Positions 55,429 through 63,787 of a DNA stretch of 64,000 nt are shown one piece after another. The translations under genes and the position numbers were made by a program. The stretch comes from Sutcliffiella horikoshii (GTDB taxonomy: Bacteria > Bacillota > Bacilli > Bacillales > Bacillaceae_I): contig NZ_JAIVKY010000005.1 of NCBI RefSeq assembly GCF_020524325.1, forward strand, positions 1-64,000, read 5' to 3'. Position 1 is the first letter of the stretch; each line of letters starts with the position of its first letter. A model generated the notes under the pieces. It saw only the letters and a list, made by a program, of their open reading frames with translations. It did not search any database and was not told the origin of the DNA.

Positions 55429-56724
55429 TTGGAAAACTATTTTGATTTTAAAAAGTTTAATACGTCAATTAAACAAGAGGTATTAGCGGGAATAACGACT
55501 TTCCTTACAATGGTTTATATAATTTTTGTAAATCCTGCTATTCTTTCAGCGGCTGGTATTCCGTTTGAACAGGTGTTTATGGCAACGATCATCGCTGCTG
55601 TGATCGGGACTGTAACAATGGGGCTATTTGCAAAATATCCAATAGCGGTTGCTCCCGGGATGGGACTTAATGCATATTTCACAAGTGTTGTAGCAACACA
55701 AGGTCTTACTTATCAAGCTGTGTTGGGAACAGTGTTTTTAGCTGGACTAGTTATCATTATTTTAAGTTTGACCAATCTAAGAAAAGCCCTTATTGAAGCG
55801 ATTCCTGCGCCTTTAAAGTATGGAATTACAGCGGGTATTGGCTTATTCATTGCGTTTCTTGGTTTAAAGATGGCTGGTATAGTAGTTCCGAGTGAAGCAA
55901 CGATGATTTCACTAGGTGACCTTACAAGTCCCGTTACGGCACTTGCTATCGGTGGGCTGTTCATCACACTCATTCTTATGGCGAAGCGGGTATCCGGTGC
56001 GTTATTTTATGGGATGGTATTAACGGCAATTGCAGGCTATTTCTTTAATATGCTTTCATTTAACGGCATTGTGGATATGCCTCCTGCACCTCAATTCATC
56101 CATGTTGGAGATGCTCTTAGTGGTGTGGTTACAAACGGTTTATATACGGTGGTTTTTGCATTTATTCTGGTTACAATTTTTGATTCTACAGGAACGCTTG
56201 TAGGAGTTTCAGAACAAGCTGGATTTATGAAGGATGGCAAATTGCCAAGAACAAAGCCCGCGACACTTTCCGATGCGATAGCAACGACAGCTGGTGCAAC
56301 CTTGGGGACAAGTCCTTCTTGTGCTTATATTGAATCTTCTGCTGGGGTTGCCGCGGGTGGTAGAACTGGATTGACTTCTATTGTGGTAGCTGGATTGTTT
56401 CTATTATCCATGTTCTTTTCCCCGGCAATTTCCGCAATATCAAGCTTACCGGCAATCACTGCGCCGATATTGATTATTGTCGGATCTTTTATGATGGAAG
56501 GTTTAGCGAAGATACAATGGAGAAATTTTGATGAAGCGTTCCCTGCATTCGCCATTATTTTGACGATGCCATTGACTTCTAGCATCGCTACAGGAATTGC
56601 GGTAGGTTTCATTACGTACCCAATCATGAAAGTTGTAAATGGAAAGTGGAAAGATGTTCATCCACTCATTTATGTATTTGCAGTTATTTTCTTAATACAA
56701 ATGATTTATTTTCCGGCACACTAA
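55429..56724 (+). CDS. NCS2-family purine permease (PbuG/PbuO-like)
   Basis: This 431-residue transporter with about 12 helices has 'EVLAGITTFLTMVYIIFVNPAIL' at the N-terminus, 'APGMGLNAYF' and 'CAYIESSAGVAAGGRTGLTS', characteristic of the AzgA/PbuG hypoxanthine-guanine permeases. It imports purine bases by proton symport. TTG 55429 has TGGGGGA 8 nt upstream. Ends in a strong terminator. Confidence 0.93.
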   Translation: MENYFDFKKFNTSIKQEVLAGITTFLTMVYIIFVNPAILSAAGIPFEQVFMATIIAAVIGTVTMGLFAKYPIAVAPGMGLNAYFTSVVATQGLTYQAVLGTVFLAGLVIIILSLTNLRKALIEAIPAPLKYGITAGIGLFIAFLGLKMAGIVVPSEATMISLGDLTSPVTALAIGGLFITLILMAKRVSGALFYGMVLTAIAGYFFNMLSFNGIVDMPPAPQFIHVGDALSGVVTNGLYTVVFAFILVTIFDSTGTLVGVSEQAGFMKDGKLPRTKPATLSDAIATTAGATLGTSPSCAYIESSAGVAAGGRTGLTSIVVAGLFLLSMFFSPAISAISSLPAITAPILIIVGSFMMEGLAKIQWRNFDEAFPAFAIILTMPLTSSIATGIAVGFITYPIMKVVNGKWKDVHPLIYVFAVIFLIQMIYFPAH

Positions 56725-56730
56725 TAGATA

Positions 56731-56768
56731 AAAAAACGACGCACCCAACTTAATCGGGTGCGTCGTTT
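56731..56768 (+). terminator. Terminator of the purine permease gene
   Basis: AACGACGCACCC pairs with GGGTGCGTCGTT around AACTTAATC; A runs before, T run after. Confidence 0.93.
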
Positions 56769-56796
56769 CTTATTTAATTTAGGAAAGTATGAATTC

Positions 56797-56926
56797 CAGT
56801 TGATTTCCGTTCCAGGCGCTTCGCTTGCCTGCGGGCGGCCCGTGAGCCTCCTCGGCTTGCAGCCTGTGGGGTCTCACCTGTCCCTTCCTCCCGCGGGCGT
56901 CTTCGCGACTTCCACTCCAATCAACA
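56797..56926 (-). repeat. Intergenic repeat, B orientation
   Basis: CAGTTGATTTCCGTTCCAGG opens and ACTTCCACTCCAATCAAC closes it. CTTGCCTGCGGGCGGCCCG, GAGCCTCCTCGG and GTCCCTTCCTCCCGCGGG lie inside. Confidence 0.92.
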
Positions 56927-57008
56927 AGATGTTTTCATTTACCATGAGGTCAAAGAAGCTAACTAACCGAGTTACTGGAAACCAATAACCGTTCTTTAAA
57001 GTAATTTC

Positions 57009-57140
57009 CAGCTGTGGATTGGAGCAAATGGTGGAGACTCCAGCGGGGGAATAACGGTAGATTGAGACCCCTGAAACGTTGGGAGGAGGCTCAAACACCG
57101 TCCCGCGGAAAGCGAAGCCATTTGCGGAAAGGAAAAGCGG
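57009..57140 (+). repeat. Intergenic repeat, A orientation
   Basis: It is nearly identical to 7251-7382: TGGATTGGAGCAAATGG, GGAGACTCCAGCGGGGGAATAAC, GAGGAGGCTC, CCCGCGGAAAGCGAAG, ATTTGCGGAAAGGAAAAGCGG. It stands in opposite orientation to the copy 83 bp before it. Confidence 0.92.
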
Positions 57141-57188
57141 ATTAACCTAAATCTTATAATTAAAAGGGGATAGAGGATCCGCTACTTC

Positions 57189-57734
57189 TTAGCATTCCTG
57201 ATTAAATAACCCTTCTTCTGCATCTTCCTGAAGCTTTTGTAGCCATTTTAATTCTACTTTGCAGAGTTCATGGGCATTTTCCATGATCGCTTGTGACCCT
57301 TTAGGGGCATGAACACCAAATTGTTTATATACTCTTTCCAACATTTCAAGTTGCATTTTCGTATGGGAGATTCTTTCTGCCAAGGCCTCTCTAATATGAC
57401 TTGCATCTCCAAGGTGAATAAAGGCAAGTGCGGTATACATTGGATGAAAGTGCGTGCTTTCTGCTTGTAGCTGCTTTTTTAGTAATTGTTGAAACGCTTC
57501 TTTCCCTTCATGAGTAATGCTATATATCGTCTTATCTGGACGTGTCTGGTCTGTTACAACTTGCTTGACTCTAATTAACTTTTTATTGAGGAGTTGCTCT
57601 ACAGCATAATAGAGTGATCCTTTTGCCATTTTGATATATTGATCCATGTTACGGTCATGCATCACTTGTTGGATTTCATAGGGATGCTTGTCTCCTTCCA
57701 TGAGAAGACCAAGTATTACAAGTTTTATTGCCAA
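57189..57734 (-). CDS. PadR-family transcriptional regulator
   Basis: This 181-residue protein has the PadR winged helix ('LVILGLLMEGDKHPYEIQQVMHDRNMDQYIKMAKGSLYYAVEQL', 'QTRPDKTIYSITHEGKEAF') and the Vir-type C-terminal helical domain used for dimerisation. Such proteins repress adjacent transporter or stress genes; no such partner is directly next to it. TTG 57734 is the start, with AAAGGTG about 10 nt upstream. Confidence 0.9.
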   Translation of the reverse strand: MAIKLVILGLLMEGDKHPYEIQQVMHDRNMDQYIKMAKGSLYYAVEQLLNKKLIRVKQVVTDQTRPDKTIYSITHEGKEAFQQLLKKQLQAESTHFHPMYTALAFIHLGDASHIREALAERISHTKMQLEMLERVYKQFGVHAPKGSQAIMENAHELCKVELKWLQKLQEDAEEGLFNQEC

Positions 57735-57793
57735 AATCGTTCACACCTTTTATGTAAAGAGTGGTTTATCAATTATTATAAAGGAAAGATGAA

Positions 57794-57922
57794 ATGTCGG
57801 ATACTAATAATAGGTTTCGCGAAATATTCAGACGCTATATGAAATCCGACTATACAGGTGAGTTTTTAAGAAAATGTCATGTGCTCCTAGACGAACTCTT
57901 ACAAGAAGCCTATAATGGATGA
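57794..57922 (+). CDS. Small protein, 42 residues
   Basis: This charged helical peptide starts MSDTNNRFREIFRRYM and ends LLDELLQEAYNG. AAGGAAAGATG precedes the ATG, and it lies divergent from the PadR gene. Composition and helix periodicity look protein-like. It is not recognised; the length and 'LLDELLQEAY' helix recall small phosphorelay modulators, but no Spo0E or Sda signature is present. Confidence 0.5.
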   Translation: MSDTNNRFREIFRRYMKSDYTGEFLRKCHVLLDELLQEAYNG

Positions 57923-58015
57923 GGTGCTGAATTATAAAATTTAACACTTTACCCATTAATTTGAGTTGAGTGGGTAATATAGTAATCGTGTTATTAATTG
58001 GAGGATTTGTTTTGC

Positions 58016-59275
58016 ATGATTTACCTAATTAAACCGCTAATTGTTAATATAACCATCATCTTCTCTTTGATGTTCAATGCGAATCTATTTTTTCCCTTCA
58101 GTAAAAGAAAACCCCTGAATTTTAAACAGCAGACCATACTCGGGCTGTTTAGCGCTTTTTCTGCAAAGCTTTGTATGCTTTACCCCATTGAAACACTTGA
58201 AGACACCAATTTTGACTTTAGGATGATCCCTATCCTTATTGTTACGCTATATGGAGGCTGGTATCCCGGTCTGCTTTGTACAGCTATTGTGGTGATGCTA
58301 AGATACTTGATTGGTGGAGAGTATGTTTATGTTGGTATTGCGGTCTCTATTCTTGCTTTAGGAATCGGTGTTTTGTTCCGTTCTGGGTTTCTAAAGAGCG
58401 CCAATAAAGTCCTATATAGTGTAATTGTCATATCCTTTTACTACTTGGTATACATTTTCATTTTGTTTAGTACGGTATCATTTTTAGATATTTATTTTTA
58501 TATTGTTTATTTTCTTGCATTCAGCTTAACTTTTATTGCTTTGATTTATACAGTAGAAAAGTTAATTATCGCGAATCAACAGTTTGATGAGACATTGTAC
58601 CTTGATAAGCTTTCAACCGTCAGCCAAATGGCAGCTGCATTTGCTCATGAAATCAGAAATCCCATTACCACTGTCAGAGGCTTTATTCAATTTATTAACT
58701 CCGACACCAAAGATGAAAATCTAAAGCAATTTGCTCCACTAATTCTTGATGAATTGGATCGGACCAATAAGATAATCACGAATTATTTGACTGTGGCACG
58801 GCCGACAAACTTCACTTTATCTTATATCGATGTTAATAAAGCTCTGCAAGATTCCGTAGATTTGCTCAGGCCATTCGGGTCATACCGGAATGTTTCCATA
58901 GATCTTAAATTAGAGGGGGAGCATTATATTTACAGTGATGAACAACATTTGAAGCAGGCATTAATGAACATTATTAAAAATGGAATTGAGGCAGCGGAAG
59001 AGGAACAAGGTGGATATGTGAAGATCCTGAAGAAGCCCGCAGATGAAAAGGGACAAATTGCAATTACCTTTGTGGACAATGGTATAGGGATGAGCGAGGA
59101 GCAGTTACAGAAGCTCGGTTTACCTTATTATACGACAAAAACAAAGGGTACAGGTTTAGGTAGCATGATAACGAACAGGTTGATTCATGAGATGAAAGGT
59201 AAGATTCATTATGAAAGCAAGGTTCATAATGGCACCAAGGTCACGGTCATATTGCCAACTGTAAGCAAAGAATAA
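58016..59275 (+). CDS. Membrane sensor histidine kinase (KinB-like)
   Basis: This 419-residue kinase has six hydrophobic segments in residues 1-185 forming a 5TM-LYT-like sensor ('LYGGWYPGLLCTAIVVMLRYLIGG'), then HisKA with H211 in 'AFAHEIRNPITTVRGF', N box 'ALMNIIKNGIEAAEE', G1 'DNGIGMS' and G2 'GTGLGSMI'. The layout matches KinB, a membrane kinase of the Spo0A phosphorelay. No kapB-type partner or response regulator follows. ATG 58016 is about 11 nt after GGAGG. Confidence 0.9.
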   Translation: MIYLIKPLIVNITIIFSLMFNANLFFPFSKRKPLNFKQQTILGLFSAFSAKLCMLYPIETLEDTNFDFRMIPILIVTLYGGWYPGLLCTAIVVMLRYLIGGEYVYVGIAVSILALGIGVLFRSGFLKSANKVLYSVIVISFYYLVYIFILFSTVSFLDIYFYIVYFLAFSLTFIALIYTVEKLIIANQQFDETLYLDKLSTVSQMAAAFAHEIRNPITTVRGFIQFINSDTKDENLKQFAPLILDELDRTNKIITNYLTVARPTNFTLSYIDVNKALQDSVDLLRPFGSYRNVSIDLKLEGEHYIYSDEQHLKQALMNIIKNGIEAAEEEQGGYVKILKKPADEKGQIAITFVDNGIGMSEEQLQKLGLPYYTTKTKGTGLGSMITNRLIHEMKGKIHYESKVHNGTKVTVILPTVSKE

Positions 59276-59283
59276 GTATTTAT

Positions 59284-59327
59284 AAGAGGCTGGCGTTGAA
59301 TTCAAATTCAACGCCAGCCTCTTTTCT
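59284..59327. terminator. Bidirectional terminator
   Basis: GAGGCTGGCGTTGAA pairs with TTCAACGCCAGCCTC around TTCAAA, with a T run on the right and an A-containing run on the left. It serves the kinase and the convergent lipoprotein gene. Confidence 0.93.
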
Positions 59328-59748
59328 ATTTTTTCCAAAGAGAAACTTCACCAGTATCTCTATTGACCTTGTACCATCCCCGTGATAATTTTTCCGGTTG
59401 ATTATTAAAATGGACCAGATCAGATACATGGAATAAATAAAATTCCCCATTGATGCCTTCGTAAGAAACATCTGTACTATCATGCCTTGTAAGCTCTAAA
59501 TACTTCATTAAACTGGATCTTGCCTCTTGTTTAGAGATAGTTACTTGATTGTTATTGCCGTTGGTGTTGTCTACGTTAATTAATACTTCATTTCGAGAAT
59601 CTCTAATTAATTCATCATTGGACATCAAACCAGGTTGTTTTCTTTCTTCTGTTATAGTTGGCCCTTTTGCGCTTTCTTCTTTACTTTGATTGGCACAACC
59701 ACAAAGAAGGACAAATACTAATGGAATAATCAGCAGTTTTTGATGCAT
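59326..59748 (-). CDS. Lipoprotein, 140 residues
   Basis: The signal peptide ends in a lipobox Leu-Cys-Gly-Cys with C18 lipidated. The mature part is polar, with a charged linker ('SKEESAKGPTITEERKQ') and a C-terminal domain ending 'GWYKVNRDTGEVSLWKK', typical for small Bacillus lipoproteins of unknown role. AAGGAGGG lies 8 nt before ATG 59748; the frame also opens at a GTG touching the SD. Confidence 0.75.
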   Translation of the reverse strand: MHQKLLIIPLVFVLLCGCANQSKEESAKGPTITEERKQPGLMSNDELIRDSRNEVLINVDNTNGNNNQVTISKQEARSSLMKYLELTRHDSTDVSYEGINGEFYLFHVSDLVHFNNQPEKLSRGWYKVNRDTGEVSLWKK

Positions 59749-59970
59749 ACATGACACCCTCCTTAAAAGACTCTACATGTCGATTATTAATAGTATGAAG
59801 TAGAAAGAAAGATTTCATGCAAGTTAGCGCTTTTGGTAAAGCGGAGCAGCATATAATGGGTAAAGATAGGCGTCGTGTAAATATTACGTAAAAAATAAGG
59901 GAGAAAGGAGGAGTGAGGGGTTTATTAGAGAATAGTCTTCTTATAACATTAAATGATGGAGGAAGTTTCA

Positions 59971-61299
59971 ATGGCAAATTTGGAACCAAAAGTGGAACAA
60001 GGAAGCAATCAAACAAAACCAAGATCTCCTTTAGCCTTATATTTTTCGCTGCCTATTATTTCTTGGGCTCTTTATGATTTTGCCAATACTATTTTTTCAT
60101 CCAATATCATTACGATCTTTTTCCCTTTTTATCTCCAGGAAGTGATAGGGACAAATGAAAGAATGGATCAAATTGCAAGTACATTCCTATCGTATGCAAA
60201 CGCAACGGCCAGTTTTTTTCTCGTCTTGTTTTCCCCGCTTTTCGGGGTAATGATTGACCGAACCGGCAAAAGGAAAAAATTCATCATTCCATTTACCTTA
60301 ATAGCCGTTTTCTCCACTATCTTCATGGGCGTTTTTGCATCCCTTCAAACTTCGCAAACTTTATTTGGATTGCCGGTCAGTTTCATCCTGGTTCTCCTGT
60401 TGTTTGTCGTAGCTAAATTTTTCTTCCATTCCTCGCTTATTTTTTATGATACGATGCTCCCTGACCTAGGGACAAAAAAAGAATTGCCGCTAATATCAGG
60501 GTTTGGAATCGCAGTAGGGTATATGGGGACATTGCTCGGACTAACGGTATACTTATATGTGGGGGATAGTGATTTTCATCGTGCATTTATCCCGACCGGA
60601 GTGCTATTTCTTTTATTCTCTTTGCCATTGTTTTTTATTTTTAAGGAAAAGCCTAAAGAAGTACAAGAAAAAAAGTCATTTTTCAGTGGCTATAAAGAGA
60701 TCTATCAGACGTTTAAAGAAATGCGTTTGTATCGCCCTGTCTTTCTCTTTATGATTGCGTATTTCTTTATAAATGACGCCATTGCAACGGCGATTGCGAT
60801 GATGGCTATCTATGCGAGGGCAATCGGTGGCTTTTCGGCAACTGAATTTATTTTGCTTTATCTTGTTTCGACTGTTTCGAGTATCATTGGGTCATTTGTC
60901 TATGGTTATATCTCAAGAAATATCGGATCGAAGCTTGCGGTAGCATCAGTCGCCGGGCTCTTGATAGTGGCATTGTGTTTCGCTGTCTTTGCCATCACTC
61001 CTTGGATGCTTTGGCTTGCAGGAAGTTTATTTGGAGTCGCTCTTGGTGCAACATGGGTAACGTCCAGAACATTTATCATCGAACTGACACCAGAAGGGAA
61101 AAGAGGACAGTTCTTTGGACTCTTTGCCTTTTCCGGTAAAGTTTCATCCATTGTCGGGCCGCTGTTATACGGAACCATCACCTTAGTTCTTGCAGGATAC
61201 GGAAACCTCGCAAGCCGAACTGCACTTGGCTCCCTAATCATCCTAGCTTTCATCGGCTTAATCATCACCCTAAAAGTACCATACAAAAAAGAAGCCTAA
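59971..61299 (+). CDS. MFS transporter (UMF1/Atg22-like)
   Basis: This 442-residue protein with about 12 helices has 'ISWALYDFANTIFSSNIITIFFP' near the start and 'LFGVMIDRTGKRKK' between helices 2 and 3, the MFS motif. The 'ALYDFANS' start is typical of the UMF1/Atg22 (DUF894/vacuole effluxer) group. Substrate is unknown, perhaps amino acids. ATG 59971 follows GGAGGAAG; the frame opens 6 codons earlier. Confidence 0.88.
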   Translation: MANLEPKVEQGSNQTKPRSPLALYFSLPIISWALYDFANTIFSSNIITIFFPFYLQEVIGTNERMDQIASTFLSYANATASFFLVLFSPLFGVMIDRTGKRKKFIIPFTLIAVFSTIFMGVFASLQTSQTLFGLPVSFILVLLLFVVAKFFFHSSLIFYDTMLPDLGTKKELPLISGFGIAVGYMGTLLGLTVYLYVGDSDFHRAFIPTGVLFLLFSLPLFFIFKEKPKEVQEKKSFFSGYKEIYQTFKEMRLYRPVFLFMIAYFFINDAIATAIAMMAIYARAIGGFSATEFILLYLVSTVSSIIGSFVYGYISRNIGSKLAVASVAGLLIVALCFAVFAITPWMLWLAGSLFGVALGATWVTSRTFIIELTPEGKRGQFFGLFAFSGKVSSIVGPLLYGTITLVLAGYGNLASRTALGSLIILAFIGLIITLKVPYKKEA

Positions 61300-61336
61300 G
61301 TAAGCTTAGTTTTTAAAAAATATGAAGGTGTAAAAT

Positions 61337-61404
61337 TCTGTTGATTACCGTTTCAGGCGCTTCGCTTGCCTGCGGGCATCTTCGCGCCTTCCACTGCAAT
61401 CAAC
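61337..61404 (-). repeat. Short copy of the intergenic repeat
   Basis: TTCTGTTGATTACCGTTTCAGGCGC joins to TTGCCTGCGGGCATCTTCGCGCC and ends TTCCACTGCAATCAAC. About 60 bp of the middle are deleted. Both inverted ends are kept. Confidence 0.85.
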
Positions 61405-61495
61405 AAGATGTCTTATTAACCTTTAGGATTTCGGAAGAGGTATGATATTTCCTTGAGTTAACTTTATAAAATATCGTTTCGTTCTAGTAATCTAG

Positions 61496-61628
61496 AGCTG
61501 TTGATTGGAGCAAAAGGCGAAGACTCCTGAGGGAGATAGTGCTAGGTGGTGACCCCGCAGGCAAAGCCGAGGAGGCTCCAGCAGCGCCCCTAGGAAAGCG
61601 AGACCATTTGCGGAAATCAACAGCGGAG
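61496..61628 (+). repeat. Intergenic repeat, A orientation, type copy
   Basis: AGCTGTTGATTGGAGCAAAAGG opens and CATTTGCGGAAATCAACAGCGG closes it. Inside are GAAGACTCCTGAGGGAG, GCTAGGTGGTGACCCCGCAGG, GAGGAGGCTCC and CGCCCCTAGGAAAGCGAG. Terminal inverted repeat CTGTTGATT / AATCAACAG is perfect. Confidence 0.93.
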
Positions 61629-61711
61629 CTTAACCAATTACTTAAAAAAGGCCGTGCAGTTTTGCTTGGTTTTTTTTTTATGTCTCAAAGCATTTTATTT
61701 TAATTATTTAA

Positions 61712-61790
61712 TTATAATAAGTATAATCTAGTTGACAGCAAATAATGATATGAATATAATATAGAATGTATTAAATAATAATAATTATTA
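61712..61790 (+). promoter_or_regulatory. Consensus sigma-A promoter flanked by Fur/PerR-type operators
   Basis: TTGACA (61732-61737), 17 nt, TATAAT (61755-61760) is a perfect promoter. A PerR-box-like TTATAAT-A-AGTATAA (61712-61726) lies just upstream, one mismatch from the 7-1-7 consensus. A perfect 7-1-7 palindrome TAATAAT-A-ATTATTA (61776-61790) covers the start of the transcript. Together they imply peroxide- or metal-dependent control of the redoxin gene. Confidence 0.65.
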
Positions 61791-61823
61791 AAAGATAACC
61801 TATATAAAAAGGGGAGAGATAGA

Positions 61824-62270
61824 ATGAAATTAAGAGAACAAATGCCCGAACTTACAGGCGCCACGGAATGGATCAATGAAGAAATAACAATGGACGAGCT
61901 ACAAGGGAAAGCGACCCTAATCCACTTCTGGTCCGTCAGCTGCCATCTTTGTAAAGAAGCAATGCCTGAAATCAATGAACTACGTGACGAATATGACGAC
62001 GACTTGAATGTAATAGCAGTACACATGCCACGTTCTGAAGATGACCTTGATATTGGCGTAATTCGCTCCATGGCAATGGGTCATGATATCACACAACCAA
62101 TTTTTGTGGACAGTGAACACAAACTAACAGAAGCATTCGAAAACAAATATGTACCAGCGTACTATGTGTTTGACGAGGAAGGAAAACTTCGCCACTTCCA
62201 AGCAGGCGGAAGTGGAATGAAAATGCTAAAAAAACGTATCAACCGTGTTTTAGGTATTGAAGAAAAATAA
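61824..62270 (+). CDS. TlpA/redoxin-type thiol-disulfide oxidoreductase
   Basis: This 148-residue thioredoxin-fold protein has active site C40-H-L-C43 in 'FWSVSCHLCKEAMPEI', 'VIAVHMPRSEDDL' after strand 3 and cis-Pro in 'NKYVPAYYVFDEEG'. No signal peptide, so it is cytoplasmic, unlike most TlpA/ResA proteins. It probably reduces a protein or peroxide; the Fur/PerR-like sites upstream fit an oxidative-stress role. AAAAGGGGAGAGAT precedes the ATG. Confidence 0.88.
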   Translation: MKLREQMPELTGATEWINEEITMDELQGKATLIHFWSVSCHLCKEAMPEINELRDEYDDDLNVIAVHMPRSEDDLDIGVIRSMAMGHDITQPIFVDSEHKLTEAFENKYVPAYYVFDEEGKLRHFQAGGSGMKMLKKRINRVLGIEEK

Positions 62271-62288
62271 TGAGATATCAACATTCAA

Positions 62289-62320
62289 AGAGAAACCATA
62301 GAATACGGTTTCTCTTTTTT
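62289..62320 (+). terminator. Terminator of the redoxin gene
   Basis: AGAGAAACC pairs with GGTTTCTCT around ATAGAATAC, followed by TTTTTT. Confidence 0.92.
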
Positions 62321-62397
62321 GTCTGAATAAAAGCATGAACTTCCCACATATACATAGCTATAGAGTGTTATCGAGATTATAACTGGGGAGGAGGCTC

Positions 62398-62826
62398 ATG
62401 AAGAAAAAGCATACAAACCCATGGGAAACAATGAACGATAAAATTGACGAAGTATTAGGAGATAAGTTTTGGAAAGATATGCTTCCGGTCATGCCAAAGA
62501 GAATCCCACTTATCGACATCATGGAAACAGAAGACAAAGGACTAATAATAATGGAACTTCCCGGATTAAAATCTGCTGAAGACATCCATATATCAGTCAA
62601 AAACAATCAGTTATTCATTAAAGGCAGCATCGCGTACCCATATCCCATTCAACGAGAAAACCTGCTGCAGGGAGAAAGGTTCTTTGGTGACTTTCAGCGT
62701 GTAGTTCAGATACCCTTTTCGTTTGTACCAGAGAAATTGACGGCACAATACAAACAAGGTTTACTTACGCTCATTTTTCAAAAGAATGCACAAGATATAT
62801 CGGTTGAGATAGATTTTATAGAATAA
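62398..62826 (+). CDS. Hsp20/alpha-crystallin-type small heat shock protein
   Basis: This 142-residue protein has an alpha-crystallin beta-sandwich at about 38-140: 'PLIDIMETEDKGLIIMELPGLKSAEDIHISVKNNQLFIKGS', 'GDFQRVVQIPFSFVPEKLTAQYKQGLLTLIF', including the conserved GLL turn. The N-terminus is short. A 25-bp gap separates it from three GerP-like genes, so it is probably a spore-located sHsp, like CotM/CotP or GerT types that affect coat and germination. GGAGGAGG precedes the ATG. Confidence 0.85.
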   Translation: MKKKHTNPWETMNDKIDEVLGDKFWKDMLPVMPKRIPLIDIMETEDKGLIIMELPGLKSAEDIHISVKNNQLFIKGSIAYPYPIQRENLLQGERFFGDFQRVVQIPFSFVPEKLTAQYKQGLLTLIFQKNAQDISVEIDFIE

Positions 62827-62851
62827 TTTTTCTTTGTAAGGAGGGGGCAGG

Positions 62852-63058
62852 TTGAAATTTGAGTTCAAGGATTTCAAAGTGGATATACTAATGAACGCAT
62901 CCTCTTTAAATAAAGGCAAAAACGTCAGTTGGAATACGAAGTCAACCCAGAAGGAAAATCAAGGTTTCGGAATACTTTCAGGTGAAAAAAACTCAATTCG
63001 ACAATCAAGTAATACAGTAAGAAGCCAAAGTGGCGGCAACGAACAAACTTCTTCCTAA
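62852..63058 (+). CDS. GerPA/F-like small spore protein (paralog 1)
   Basis: This 68-residue protein has 'FKVDILMNASSLNKGKNVSWN' then 'KENQGFGILSGEKNSI', a pattern shared with the products at 63488 and at 63784 (minus): a hydrophobic strand, Asn/Gly-rich turn, then x-N-x-G-x-G-x-x-x-G-[DE]-x-N. GerPA/GerPF proteins, which help germinants cross the spore coat, are of the same size and style. Start TTG 62852 has AGGAGGGGG upstream. Identity to GerP is suggested, not proven. Confidence 0.65.
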   Translation: MKFEFKDFKVDILMNASSLNKGKNVSWNTKSTQKENQGFGILSGEKNSIRQSSNTVRSQSGGNEQTSS

Positions 63059-63074
63059 TTGGTTGTGATCATGT

Positions 63075-63488
63075 ATGTCTACTAATGATGAAATGAAAAT
63101 AAGGCTTCAAGACTTGGAGTCAAAAATAGATCAACTCACCGTACTCTTTAATAAAATTAATGATACAAGGCAGCAGGTTGTCCACTATCATATTAAAACG
63201 CTGGAGATTAAAAATGCACAAATTGACAAACTTGACTATCATCTTGATAGTATCGGAATAGAACAACTCAGCGGTACGTTAAATATAGGAAATAATTTTG
63301 ATGCTAAACAGACGACCCCAATAGACAATCCCACTTTAAAAAATGATAAAGATCAAGTAAAGAAGGTAAGACCGGCATATCGTCCATTAAAAAAGAAAAC
63401 TAACGAAAGCAAGGAAGGCCAACACATAAGTGTTTCTAATAGAAAAAAAGGATTTTCCGTTAGTATCAGGGCAAAGGAGGAGAGCTGA
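63075..63488 (+). CDS. GerPC-like coiled-coil protein
   Basis: This 137-residue protein has an N-terminal coiled coil ('LQDLESKIDQLTVLFNKIND') and then 'VHYHIKTLEIKNAQIDKLDYHLDSIGIEQLSGTLNIG', which resembles the conserved 'IEYKFDQLKIERLEGTLNIG'-type segment of GerPC. The Lys-rich tail is not seen in GerPC, and the protein is shorter than the usual 200. In GerP operons the PC protein is required for germinant permeability. The stop overlaps the next start (TGATG). Confidence 0.65.
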   Translation: MSTNDEMKIRLQDLESKIDQLTVLFNKINDTRQQVVHYHIKTLEIKNAQIDKLDYHLDSIGIEQLSGTLNIGNNFDAKQTTPIDNPTLKNDKDQVKKVRPAYRPLKKKTNESKEGQHISVSNRKKGFSVSIRAKEES

Positions 63489-63787
63489 TGAGTGATTATT
63501 CTCCCAATTTTTTTATAGGAAGCATCCGGATTGGTGTGGTGGAAAGTGCTTCTTGTATTAACATGGGTAACAATTACCCATCTCAGTTTCAAAGTCATAA
63601 AAAGCATAACCAAGGGGTAGGAAACATAAGTGGCGATGAAAATGATATTCATGGAACAAAAAGCCAGGTTAGTGACTCTTCCTTTATTGATATGTTTGAG
63701 CAAACAGATACTCAAGAATTGCCGCAATGGCTACAAAATGTGATAAAAGAAAAGGAGGATATGCAAGCCGAAGAAAAAACCGATTAA
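63488..63787 (+). CDS. GerPA/F-like small spore protein (paralog 2)
   Basis: A 99-residue protein with 'FIGSIRIGVVESASCINMGNN' followed by 'KHNQGVGNISGDENDI', the same core as paralogs 1 and 3, plus a C-terminal acidic tail (about 60-99). The start overlaps the stop of the GerPC-like gene. Its stop overlaps the stop of the convergent paralog 3 by 3 bases, so the gene cluster is tightly packed. Confidence 0.65.
   Translation: MSDYSPNFFIGSIRIGVVESASCINMGNNYPSQFQSHKKHNQGVGNISGDENDIHGTKSQVSDSSFIDMFEQTDTQELPQWLQNVIKEKEDMQAEEKTD

Noticed and set aside
59681-60022. 113-codon minus-strand frame across the promoter of the MFS gene
   Set aside because: Overlaps the lipoprotein signal peptide and the MFS start in other frames, with no SD.
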